From: Pseudoselenomonas ruminantium
GTDB taxonomy: Bacteria > Bacillota > Negativicutes > Selenomonadales > Selenomonadaceae
Length of the DNA stretch: 57,216 nucleotides
Direction of reading: 5' to 3'
Assembly: GCF_900113715.1 (NCBI RefSeq)
Contig: NZ_FOQK01000022.1
Coordinates: 1 to 57,216, forward strand
The notes beneath the pieces were generated by a model. The model was not told the origin of the DNA. It was given only the letters and a program-made list of their open reading frames with translations, and did no database searches. Below, piece after piece: positions 26,430 to 34,114 of the stretch. A program made the position numbers and the translations under genes. Position 1 is the stretch's first letter; each line of letters begins with the position of its first letter.

Positions 26430-27050
26430 ATGAAAAATCCGTTGCGCTATCAGATTTCTGAATATGATTGCGGCCCGACTTCACTGTTGAATGCGCTGAG
26501 TTTTCTGTTTGAGCGGGAGGAGATATCGCCGGAACTTATCCGCAATATCATGCTGTATTCCTTGGACTGCTATGAACGTGGTGGAGTACTTGGCCAGCGC
26601 GGTACCTCGCGCATGGCTATGATGTTCCTTTCCAACTGGCTCGATGGCGTGGGCAAAACCGGTGTCCTGCCAATCGAGAGCCGGTATCTGGCAGGAAAAG
26701 ACGTTTATATGGGGGAGAACAGTCTGCTCGTCGATGCCCTGCGGCGTCAGGGAACAGTCGTGGTACGCTTGAATCTTGAGGGGGATCACTATGTATTGCT
26801 GACCGGCGTGGAGCAAAAGCGTATTCGTTTATTCGATCCGTATCTTTTGGAGCGGACAATTGACGACGCAGCGATTGAATGCACGGAAGCGCATCCGAAA
26901 GCCTATAATCGCATTGTGCCATTTGAATATTTCAATCGGGAAGCTCCGGGAATATATGCGTTAGGGCCGGTTGACGAACGGGAAGCCGTGCTGTTTTTCA
27001 ATCAGAACACGAAACTTACCGCTGAGAAAACCATCGAATACTTCATTTGA
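26430..27050 (+). CDS. Peptidase C39-like protein
   Basis: 206 residues. The start YQISEYDCGPTSLLNAL carries the cysteine and following Gly-Pro-Thr typical of C39-like cysteine peptidases, and GDHYVLLTGVEQKRIRLFDPYL supplies the His and Asp of the triad. C39 domains normally cut leader peptides at a Gly-Gly site as part of bacteriocin exporters; here the domain stands alone and there is no ABC exporter or bacteriocin precursor nearby, nor a signal peptide. It may be a free-standing cytosolic peptidase or an inactive relative. It is a single gene with its own ribosome site (AAAGGGA). Confidence 0.75.
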   Translation: MKNPLRYQISEYDCGPTSLLNALSFLFEREEISPELIRNIMLYSLDCYERGGVLGQRGTSRMAMMFLSNWLDGVGKTGVLPIESRYLAGKDVYMGENSLLVDALRRQGTVVVRLNLEGDHYVLLTGVEQKRIRLFDPYLLERTIDDAAIECTEAHPKAYNRIVPFEYFNREAPGIYALGPVDEREAVLFFNQNTKLTAEKTIEYFI

Positions 27051-27162
27051 TTGCACAAGGGATAGAAGACAATATAAGCAAATATATAAACAACAGCCAG
27101 GAGAAAGCGTGATATTCGTTGCGTATATGCTTTTTGGCTGATTTTTTTTTGCCTGAATATAA

Positions 27163-27204
27163 TTGACAGATTATCATTATCAATATATAATGATAATCAT
27201 TGCT
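27163..27204 (+). promoter_or_regulatory. Iron-regulated promoter with Fur-type operator
   Basis: Consensus TTGACA (27163-27168), 17 bases, consensus TATAAT (27186-27191). Over it lies a perfect 11-bp inverted repeat, ATTATCATTAT (27170-27180) and ATAATGATAAT (27187-27197), and the stretch 27186-27204 matches about 15 of 19 positions of the Fur box GATAATGATAATCATTATC. Binding there would block the promoter of the iron operon that follows. Confidence 0.85.
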
Positions 27205-27229
27205 GATGAAAGGCATAAACAGAAAGGAT

Positions 27230-28261
27230 ATGAATGATTTGCGTTGGTTATATTGGATGGCAGGAATTGCCGGCCTGTTTTTGACTGCCGGATTGGCTGT
27301 TTCCGTAGGTGTAGTGGCGATTCCGGAGACAGAGACCATGGCGGTACTGGCAAGTATGCTCGGGCTGCCTGTCGAGGCAGGGATTCCTCAGGGGCATTAT
27401 GATATCATCTGGGAATTGAGAATGCCGCGGGTCATATTGGCGGCTCTGGCTGGAGCTGGGCTGGCACTTTGTGGCATGGTCATGCAGGCATTGGTACAAA
27501 ATCCGCTGGCTGAACCGTATATCCTAGGCGTGGCATCTGGGGCGTCCCTGGGAGCGGTCGTGGTCATTATGCTGGGCGGCAGTGCGGTCCTTGCCGGTAT
27601 GGGAGTTCCTGCCGGCGCTTTTGCAGGCGCAGTAGCGGCGACTGTTGTCGTTGTTTTGCTGGCTGGCCGGGAGCGGAGTGCCTCGGCGGTGCGGCTGATC
27701 CTGGCTGGTGCTGTGGTGAGTGCCTTGTTTTCGGCGTTGGCCAATCTGGTGGTGTATCTGGCGAACGATGCGGAAGGGATGCGCAGTGCAGCGTTCTGGA
27801 CGATGGGCTCGCTGGCAGGCGCGCGCTGGGATAATCTGTGGCTGCCGGGCGTGGCGGTATTGGCAGCCGGGGTGTTCTTTGCCCTGCGTCTGCGTGAGCT
27901 CAATGCGATGCTGCTCGGGGAGGAGACAGCAATGACCTTGGGCGTAGATCTGGCGCGTGAGCGCCGTAGATATCTGGCACTCACGGCTTTGCTGACCGGG
28001 ATCATTGTCTCGGCCTGCGGGATCTTCGGCTTTGTCGGTCTTATCGTCCCCCATGGCGTGCGGATGCTCCTGGGAGCCGATCATCGCCGGGTGCTGCCCG
28101 GGGTAATGCTTGCCGGGGCGGTTTTCCTGATGCTGGCCGATATGCTGTGCCGTGTATTGCTGCCGAGCGGAGAACTGCCGATCGGGATTGTGACCGCCTT
28201 GGTGGGAGCGCCGCTCTTCATGCGGCTGCTCTTCCGTGACGAAGGTGGGCTGCGTTGCTGA
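27230..28261 (+). CDS. FecCD-family iron-siderophore ABC permease
   Basis: About 343 residues with some nine to ten membrane spans. Family signs: WELRMPRVILAALAGAGLALCGMVMQALVQNPLAEPYILG, AFWTMGSLAGARW, and GFVGLIVPHGVRMLLGADHR. It carries ferric siderophore or haem across the inner membrane, probably as a homodimer since only one permease is encoded. The true start is uncertain: ATG 27206 would lie only a few bases from the expected transcription start, ATG 27230 is close behind AGAAAGGA, and TTG 27239 is also possible. First gene of the Fur-controlled operon. Confidence 0.88.
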   Translation: MNDLRWLYWMAGIAGLFLTAGLAVSVGVVAIPETETMAVLASMLGLPVEAGIPQGHYDIIWELRMPRVILAALAGAGLALCGMVMQALVQNPLAEPYILGVASGASLGAVVVIMLGGSAVLAGMGVPAGAFAGAVAATVVVVLLAGRERSASAVRLILAGAVVSALFSALANLVVYLANDAEGMRSAAFWTMGSLAGARWDNLWLPGVAVLAAGVFFALRLRELNAMLLGEETAMTLGVDLARERRRYLALTALLTGIIVSACGIFGFVGLIVPHGVRMLLGADHRRVLPGVMLAGAVFLMLADMLCRVLLPSGELPIGIVTALVGAPLFMRLLFRDEGGLRC

Positions 28262-28272
28262 AAGGGGCGTAT

Positions 28273-29049
28273 ATGCTGGATTTAGAAATAAAAGATCTAT
28301 CGTTTTCGCTGCGGGGAAAAGAAATCCTGCAGGATATTTCGCTGGCGGTGAAACGCGGGGAGTTTGTGGGCATCATCGGCCCTAATGGCAGTGGGAAATC
28401 GACACTGCTCAAGCATGTGTATCGCGTCCTGCGGCCGGAACGGGGCGAAATCGTCCTGCTTGGGCGGCGGCTGGCGGATATGCCGCTGGCGGTGTCGGCA
28501 CAGCAGATGGCTGTCGTGGGCCAGTTCCATACGGTGGCCTTTGACTTTTCGGTTTACGATATGGTGATGATGGGGCGGATTCCCCAGCAGCGCCATGGCG
28601 GCAGGATAACCCGGCAGGACAAGGCGGCGGTTGAGCGGGCCCTGCAGATGGTGGGCATGGCCGGTATGGCCAGCCGCCGCTTCCAGTCCTTGTCGGGCGG
28701 GGAGCAGCAGCGGGTGGTGATGGCCCGGGCGCTGGCGCAGGAGCCGCGCTTCCTGCTGCTGGATGAACCGACGAACCATTTGGATATCCGCTACCAGATG
28801 CAGCTGCTGGAGCTGGCGGCCGGCCTGGGCATCGGTGTCCTGGCGGTGCTGCATGATCTGAATCTGGCGGCTATGTACTGCCAGCGTTTATATGTCCTGA
28901 AGGGCGGGCGTCTCACTGCCGCGGGAGAGCCGCGGGAGATATTGACACCAGAGCTCGTGCGGCAGGTATATGGGGTGACCTGCGAAGTGCTCCGTGGGCA
29001 GGCAGAGCGGCCTGTCATCGTATTTGGCCGGGAGGCCGTGGTGATATGA
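28273..29049 (+). CDS. Iron-siderophore ABC transporter ATPase
   Basis: 258 residues. FecE/BtuD-type ATPase: Walker A GPNGSGKSTLLKH, signature LSGGEQQRVVMARAL, Walker B FLLLDEPTNHLD and the switch AVLHDLNLAAMYC. It drives the FecCD permease. ATG 28273 follows AAAGGGG; it begins 11 bases after the permease stop and its own stop overlaps the next start by 4 bases. Confidence 0.92.
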   Translation: MLDLEIKDLSFSLRGKEILQDISLAVKRGEFVGIIGPNGSGKSTLLKHVYRVLRPERGEIVLLGRRLADMPLAVSAQQMAVVGQFHTVAFDFSVYDMVMMGRIPQQRHGGRITRQDKAAVERALQMVGMAGMASRRFQSLSGGEQQRVVMARALAQEPRFLLLDEPTNHLDIRYQMQLLELAAGLGIGVLAVLHDLNLAAMYCQRLYVLKGGRLTAAGEPREILTPELVRQVYGVTCEVLRGQAERPVIVFGREAVVI

Positions 29050-30020
29050 GGAGGTACCTGCTGGTTTTATTGACAGGCCTCAGCGTGTTCTTCGCCGGCT
29101 GCGGCCGGGACGGTGAGCAGGCAGCGGCTGGCCAGGTGATTCAGAATTTTGACGCAAATGGCTATGCCCGCCGGACAGTGCTGCAAGGTGTACCGCAGCG
29201 CGTGCTGGTCTTGTATCCTGGTGCAGCAGAGGCCATGCTGGAATTGGGGTTAGACGAGCATATCCTGCAGACCATCGGGGCGTATGGCAGTGAACCGGAG
29301 CAAATTGCGGCGCGTTTTGCCAAACTTCCCAAGGTAAAGGCCGCTTTTGTTCCCGCGCAGGAAGAAGTGTTTGCGCTGCAGCCTGATCTTATCATTGGCT
29401 GGGCGCATAATTTCTCAGCGATGGAACTTGGCGAAGCGCAGACTTGGCAGATGCGGGGAATCGGTGCGTATATCGTGCCGGCGACGCTGCCGGGCCGCTC
29501 GCTGACGCTGGAGGATGCGGTCTATCCGTTCCTGCGGGATCTGGGGCAGATGTTTGGCGTCGAGCAGCGCGCGGAGGCGTATATCGCCTCATGCCGCCGC
29601 CAAGAAGAAAGGGCGATGAGCCAGGTAGCGGACTTGCCGGTGGCAACCGCTGTGGTCCTGCAGGATCATGGCCGCTCGACGTATTCGCTCTACGATGCCA
29701 GCTATCTGATCGATGATGTGCTCGCAAAGGCTGGCTTTGCGAATCTGGTGCGCCGCAAGACTTCCATGGTCGGCCCCGAGCGGATATTGGCTTATGATCC
29801 GGATTATCTGGTCTATGTCTCGCTGCCAGGAAAGGATGGCAACGACCTCAGCGAGGAAGACGCGCTAGGGCTGGTCAACGCGAATCCGGATCTTAAGCGT
29901 CTGCGAGCGGTGCAGCAGGGACATATCATCGTCATCCCGTTTGCAGAGGTGAACAGCGGCAATGGCCGTGCAATTGATGCGCTAAATCGTCTGGTAACAG
30001 GCAGAATTAGAAATAGATAA
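29046..30020 (+). CDS. Iron-siderophore/haem-binding lipoprotein
   Basis: 324 residues. Lipoprotein signal with the lipobox FAGC (C19), then a TroA/FepB-type binding fold: RRTVLQGVPQRVLVLYPGAAEAML..LGLDEHI is the usual entry, FALQPDLIIGW and YDPDYLVYVS the usual strands. It delivers the iron complex to the permease from the periplasm. It overlaps the ATPase gene by 4 bases. The ligand is not identifiable. Confidence 0.9.
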   Translation: MRRYLLVLLTGLSVFFAGCGRDGEQAAAGQVIQNFDANGYARRTVLQGVPQRVLVLYPGAAEAMLELGLDEHILQTIGAYGSEPEQIAARFAKLPKVKAAFVPAQEEVFALQPDLIIGWAHNFSAMELGEAQTWQMRGIGAYIVPATLPGRSLTLEDAVYPFLRDLGQMFGVEQRAEAYIASCRRQEERAMSQVADLPVATAVVLQDHGRSTYSLYDASYLIDDVLAKAGFANLVRRKTSMVGPERILAYDPDYLVYVSLPGKDGNDLSEEDALGLVNANPDLKRLRAVQQGHIIVIPFAEVNSGNGRAIDALNRLVTGRIRNR

Positions 30021-30058
30021 AGATCTTCTACGATTTGCAGAAAGGATTTAAGAACTGT

Positions 30059-31981
30059 ATGAAAAAGTATTCGGAGAAAAAATTGCTGGCGGCATTGGTC
30101 TGTGGAGCCATTTCGCTGGGCGGAGCAAATTATGCGGCGGCTGAGCAGGCTGCAGATGCTCCGTTGGAGGAATTCTCGCTCGATGATTATGTGGTGACGG
30201 CCAATCGCATGAAGGTGCGGGAGAAGGCCGTGGCGGCAGATGTCACGGTGGTGACGGCTGAGGAGATTGCGAAGGGGAATTTCGCGACGGTGACGGATGC
30301 CCTGCGGGATAAGGGCGTCAACGTCAAGACGAATACGACAGGCAGCTATGTCGAGCTCAATGGTGACAGCCGCGTGCTGCTGATGGTGAATGGACGCCGT
30401 ACCAACTGGAATCATGGGCCGCTGATCAGTGGCGTGAATACGGGCCTTGTCGATCTTGATTCGTTCCAGATCGACGACATCGAGCGCATCGAAGTGGTGC
30501 ATGGCCCGAACTCCTCCCTTTATGGCAATGCAGCCATGGGCGGCGCCATCAATATCATCACGAAGCGTCCCGAGCCGGGGCAGCATCTGAAGGTGCGCAG
30601 TGAGGTCGGCACGCAGGGGCAGTTCCGCGGTGCCCTGCGGGTGGAAGGTGGCGACGACAATGTCACCTACGCGCTGTCCGCGAGCCGCGAGGTACGCGGG
30701 GATATTGAGTACAATTCCCCGGATCGTGGCAGCCTGACCATCCCCGACACGGGGATGAACCGCACCAGTGAGGCGTTGACGCTGGACAAGAAATTCAAGA
30801 ATGGCGATCTGCTGAGCTTTGCGTTTGAGAACACCGATGCCAATAAGAGCTCGGCCATCTATGTGGCCAACCCCAATACGGCAGTGCCTGTATACCGGAA
30901 TGCCCGGACGGAGGAGACGGTCCGTTCGCTGTCGCTGACGTATACCTGGGCACCGCGCTGGGAGAACGCGCCGCAGGATTTCCTGCGTATCTATCAGAAT
31001 CAGGAAACGATCGATGGCCGCATGAGCGCTGCTTATACGGACGATCTGCGGGCGCTGGGCGCAGAGTATCAGAAGAACTGGCGGCTTGGCGATAAGAATA
31101 CGCTCATCAGCGGTGTGTCCTACAATCATGAGAATATCCAGGAGGAGAATGACGGCAGCCTTGACCGTTCGGCGGCAACGACTTCTTTATATATGGAAGA
31201 CAACTGGCAGTTTGATAAGGGCTGGCTGCTGAATTTCGGCACCCGGTGGGAGAACCACAGCGATTTCGGTGCGGATTTCACTTCGCATATCGGCTTGAAC
31301 AAGGAGCTCTCGCAGGCAACGAATGCCTACATTTCCTGGGGGCAGGCCGTCAACAATCCTACCTTGAAGATGCGCTATGCCAACACCCTGTATTGGGAGG
31401 GGAATCCAAATCTCAAGCAGGAGAAATCGGAGACGGTGACGGTCGGCGTCAAGTCGAAACTGTCGGCGGCTACGGATCTGGATCTCAGCATGTATTACAG
31501 CAAGGTGGACGATGCCCTGGACTGGATCTATACCGACAAGACGCGGTATTACAATGTTGCCGATGAGACGCGGCGTGGCCTGGACATCAACCTGCGTCAT
31601 CGCTTCTCGCCGCAGTGGGCGCTGCGCCTTGGCTATGCCTACGCTCAGGTGGAGGAAAGCGGTACGACCTGGAATAACCTGTATCGCAAGAATAACCAGC
31701 CCAACCGCTATCTGCTGGGTCTGGGATACCAGCAGGACAAATGGGATGCCGAGGCGACCCTGCAGCATGTGTCTGGCCGCGTGGTCGGGGCGAATGCGTT
31801 CCTGGACAGCCAGTACACGACGCTGGATATGGTCGTCAACTACCGGTGCTCGGCGGCTACGAAACTGTATCTCAAGGGCTATAACCTGACTAATGCAAGC
31901 TACGAGTCCATTGCGGCAAGTGCGGGCTATTACATGGCGCCGGGGCGCAGCGTGGTCTTTGGTATTCAGCATGCGTTTTGA
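30059..31981 (+). CDS. TonB-dependent outer-membrane receptor
   Basis: 640 residues, short for the family. Signal peptide (KKLLAALVCGAISLGGANYAAA), then the TonB box DYVVTANRM, plug domain (VTVVTAEEIAKGNFATVTDAL, VLLMVNGRRTN, IERIEVVHGPNSSLYGNAAMGGAINIITKR) and a beta-barrel ending ..GRSVVFGIQHAF with a terminal Phe as is usual for outer-membrane barrels. It imports a siderophore or haem complex. The start ATG 30059 is preferred; TTG 30035 would add eight residues. Its presence proves an outer membrane. Confidence 0.92.
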   Translation: MKKYSEKKLLAALVCGAISLGGANYAAAEQAADAPLEEFSLDDYVVTANRMKVREKAVAADVTVVTAEEIAKGNFATVTDALRDKGVNVKTNTTGSYVELNGDSRVLLMVNGRRTNWNHGPLISGVNTGLVDLDSFQIDDIERIEVVHGPNSSLYGNAAMGGAINIITKRPEPGQHLKVRSEVGTQGQFRGALRVEGGDDNVTYALSASREVRGDIEYNSPDRGSLTIPDTGMNRTSEALTLDKKFKNGDLLSFAFENTDANKSSAIYVANPNTAVPVYRNARTEETVRSLSLTYTWAPRWENAPQDFLRIYQNQETIDGRMSAAYTDDLRALGAEYQKNWRLGDKNTLISGVSYNHENIQEENDGSLDRSAATTSLYMEDNWQFDKGWLLNFGTRWENHSDFGADFTSHIGLNKELSQATNAYISWGQAVNNPTLKMRYANTLYWEGNPNLKQEKSETVTVGVKSKLSAATDLDLSMYYSKVDDALDWIYTDKTRYYNVADETRRGLDINLRHRFSPQWALRLGYAYAQVEESGTTWNNLYRKNNQPNRYLLGLGYQQDKWDAEATLQHVSGRVVGANAFLDSQYTTLDMVVNYRCSAATKLYLKGYNLTNASYESIAASAGYYMAPGRSVVFGIQHAF

Positions 31982-32006
31982 TGATGATGGATTGTGAGGT
32001 TCGTAT

Positions 32007-32672
32007 ATGGAATATATTGCAACGGGGATAGAATTCTTCCAGAAGGGCGGCGCAGTTATGTATGTGCTCGTGCTTTGCTCGCTGCTGGTGGCAGCGATCG
32101 GCGTGGAACGCGCCCTTTACTACCGGCAGGCAGATTCTGGCCGGGAGTTTGCGCGCCGGTTCAGCCAGGAAATGGCGTCTGGCCGTTTCGGTGAGGCGGC
32201 CAGCCTTGCCAAGGCGGCCTCCGGCGCACTGGCATCCATACTGTGGACTGCCATGCATAAGCCAAGCGATGCGCAGGCTGCGCATCATATGGAACTGCAG
32301 ACGGGAATCGAGCTGTCCAGGTTCCGCCAGCGGCTCTATTATCTCAGTGTCATCGTGACGATGGCACCGCTTTTGGGGCTGCTGGGAACCATCAGCGGCA
32401 TGATTTCGTCCTTCAGTGTGTTCAATGTCACGGCGGGTCAGGCGACGGCTATCACCGGCGGTGTCGGTGAGGCGCTCATCGCTACGGCCATGGGGCTCTG
32501 CGTGGCGATCGCCGCTCTGACCGTCCATGCGTATTTTACCCAGCGGGTGGAAAACATCGTCACGGACATGGAGCTCTGCTGCTCGCTGGTTGAGGAGCAT
32601 CGGGCGGAGCTGCTGGCGGCTGCGGAGGATGTCCAGGATGGCAGCTATGTGCTGGAAGGCGGCGCATTATGA
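32007..32672 (+). CDS. exbB: ExbB-type proton channel protein
   Basis: 221 residues of the MotA/TolQ/ExbB family with three membrane spans: an N-terminal span (GGAVMYVLVLCSLLVAAIGVERALYY), and the paired spans LYYLSVIVTMAPLLGLLGTISGMISSF and TAITGGVGEALIATAMGLCVAIAAL. With ExbD it uses the proton gradient to energise TonB. Overlaps exbD by 4 bases. Confidence 0.92.
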   Translation: MEYIATGIEFFQKGGAVMYVLVLCSLLVAAIGVERALYYRQADSGREFARRFSQEMASGRFGEAASLAKAASGALASILWTAMHKPSDAQAAHHMELQTGIELSRFRQRLYYLSVIVTMAPLLGLLGTISGMISSFSVFNVTAGQATAITGGVGEALIATAMGLCVAIAALTVHAYFTQRVENIVTDMELCCSLVEEHRAELLAAAEDVQDGSYVLEGGAL

Positions 32673-33088
32673 GGCTCAGGGATAGACGGGCCGGTTCGCA
32701 GCCTGAAGTCATGATCATTCCGATGATTGACATCATGTTTTTCCTGTTGGTGTTTTTCATGATGAGTACACTGTACATGGTCAATCTGAAGACCGTCGAT
32801 GTGGAGATGCCCAAGGCACAGCATGCAGAGACGCAGATGAATGTGAACTATCTGGTCACGCTGAAGCAGGATGGCTCGTTGTGGCTCGAAGATGAGCTGG
32901 TGGCCGAGCAGGATCTGCTGGAGCGGGCCAAGCAGGAATACAAGCGCAATCCGCGCTTTGCCGTTGTGGTACGGGCTGACCAGAATATCGACTATGGTCT
33001 GGTGGTCGCCCTGCTGGATAAGCTGCGCGGCGCGGGGATTGCCCGGTTCGGGCTGGCGGCTGAGCCGGGAGGCACCCATGGAGAGTAA
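32669..33088 (+). CDS. exbD: ExbD-type proton channel protein
   Basis: 139 residues with one N-terminal span (VMIIPMIDIMFFLLVFFMMSTLYMV); the key membrane aspartate lies in PMIDIMF. The periplasmic part ends with VVRADQNIDYGLVVALLDKLRGAGIARFGLAAE, the usual ExbD/TolR end. Overlaps tonB by 11 bases. Confidence 0.92.
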   Translation: MRLRDRRAGSQPEVMIIPMIDIMFFLLVFFMMSTLYMVNLKTVDVEMPKAQHAETQMNVNYLVTLKQDGSLWLEDELVAEQDLLERAKQEYKRNPRFAVVVRADQNIDYGLVVALLDKLRGAGIARFGLAAEPGGTHGE

Positions 33089-33851
33089 CAGAAGGCATAA
33101 GGCCATAGCCTGGGGCATTTCCGTGGTGATCCATCTGCTGTTGTTTGCCGTGGTGGCTTTGACGGGCCTGTTTGCCAAGCTGTCGTCAGATCCCGATAAG
33201 GTGCTGGATGTCACGCTCTACGAGTTGGAGACGGCAGCGGCCGGCGGCGCTGAGGCTGCGGGAGCTGAAAGCGGTGGAAATGCGGAGCCTGCGGCTGGCG
33301 ATGCTATGGCCGTCACCGTGGAGGAGGCGGTATTGGATCAGTCCGCTGCCGTGGTACGCGCGGTCGAAGAGAAGGCCGCAGCGAAAGCGGAGAGCACGCA
33401 GGCTGCCCGGCAGGAAAGCGGCAGTGGGGAGAAGGGTAAGGAATCTAGCCAGACTGGCAGCGGAATGGCAGGGCAAGAAAAGGGAAGCAAAGAAGGGACT
33501 GGGATAGGAGAAGGTCAGGAAACGGGAGCAGGCAGTGGCGACAGGGATGATGCCGCTGCCGGGCGCCCCGCTGTGCCGCCGCAGCTTGTCGCTGGTGCGG
33601 CGCCTGCGTATCCGGAAGGCCTGCGCCGGCAAGGGATAGAGGGGGCGGTGCGCGTGCGCGTGGTCGTTGGCCGGGACGGCAGTGTGGAAAGCGCGGCGGT
33701 GACATCGTCTTCGGGGTACGAGGAGATGGATGCTGCTGCCGTGGCGGCTGCTTACCGCTATCGCTTCGCAGCGGCGCGCAACAGCTATGGCGACCCCGTG
33801 CGCTGTGCGGTCGGACAGACCGTGCAATTCCGTTTGGATGGAGCAGGATAA
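33078..33851 (+). CDS. tonB: TonB energy-transducing protein
   Basis: 257 residues. Short cytoplasmic start, one span (AIAWGISVVIHLLLFAVVALTG), a long Gly/Ala/Glu/Ser-rich linker in place of the usual Pro-rich one, and a C-terminal TonB domain (PAYPEGLRRQGIEGAVRVRVVVGRDGSVESAAVTSSSGYEEMDAAAV). It links ExbBD to the receptor upstream. The start ATG 33078 is inside exbD. Last gene of the Fur operon; no clear terminator is seen within the next 100 bases. Confidence 0.9.
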   Translation: MESNRRHKAIAWGISVVIHLLLFAVVALTGLFAKLSSDPDKVLDVTLYELETAAAGGAEAAGAESGGNAEPAAGDAMAVTVEEAVLDQSAAVVRAVEEKAAAKAESTQAARQESGSGEKGKESSQTGSGMAGQEKGSKEGTGIGEGQETGAGSGDRDDAAAGRPAVPPQLVAGAAPAYPEGLRRQGIEGAVRVRVVVGRDGSVESAAVTSSSGYEEMDAAAVAAAYRYRFAAARNSYGDPVRCAVGQTVQFRLDGAG

Positions 33852-34114
33852 TGCATCCGGCTTGGCGAATTAAACAACAGAAATCGTTGACGATTCCGTT
33901 ACCAAGCAGAAGGATAGGACGCCTGCCCCATGAACATAGTGAGGGATAAGAATGAGGACTGTTGTATGTTGGGAAAGGCATATGACAGTCCTTTTTTGTG
34001 CAGGCGGCGTCAGCGCAGCTGTTTCCGCTGCTTGAAGACGAGGACTCGTCCGCGCAGCAGAAACTGGACATTTGCTGGCTGGAAGATCTGTCTCTTAAAA
34101 GGGGAGCTGCGAGT

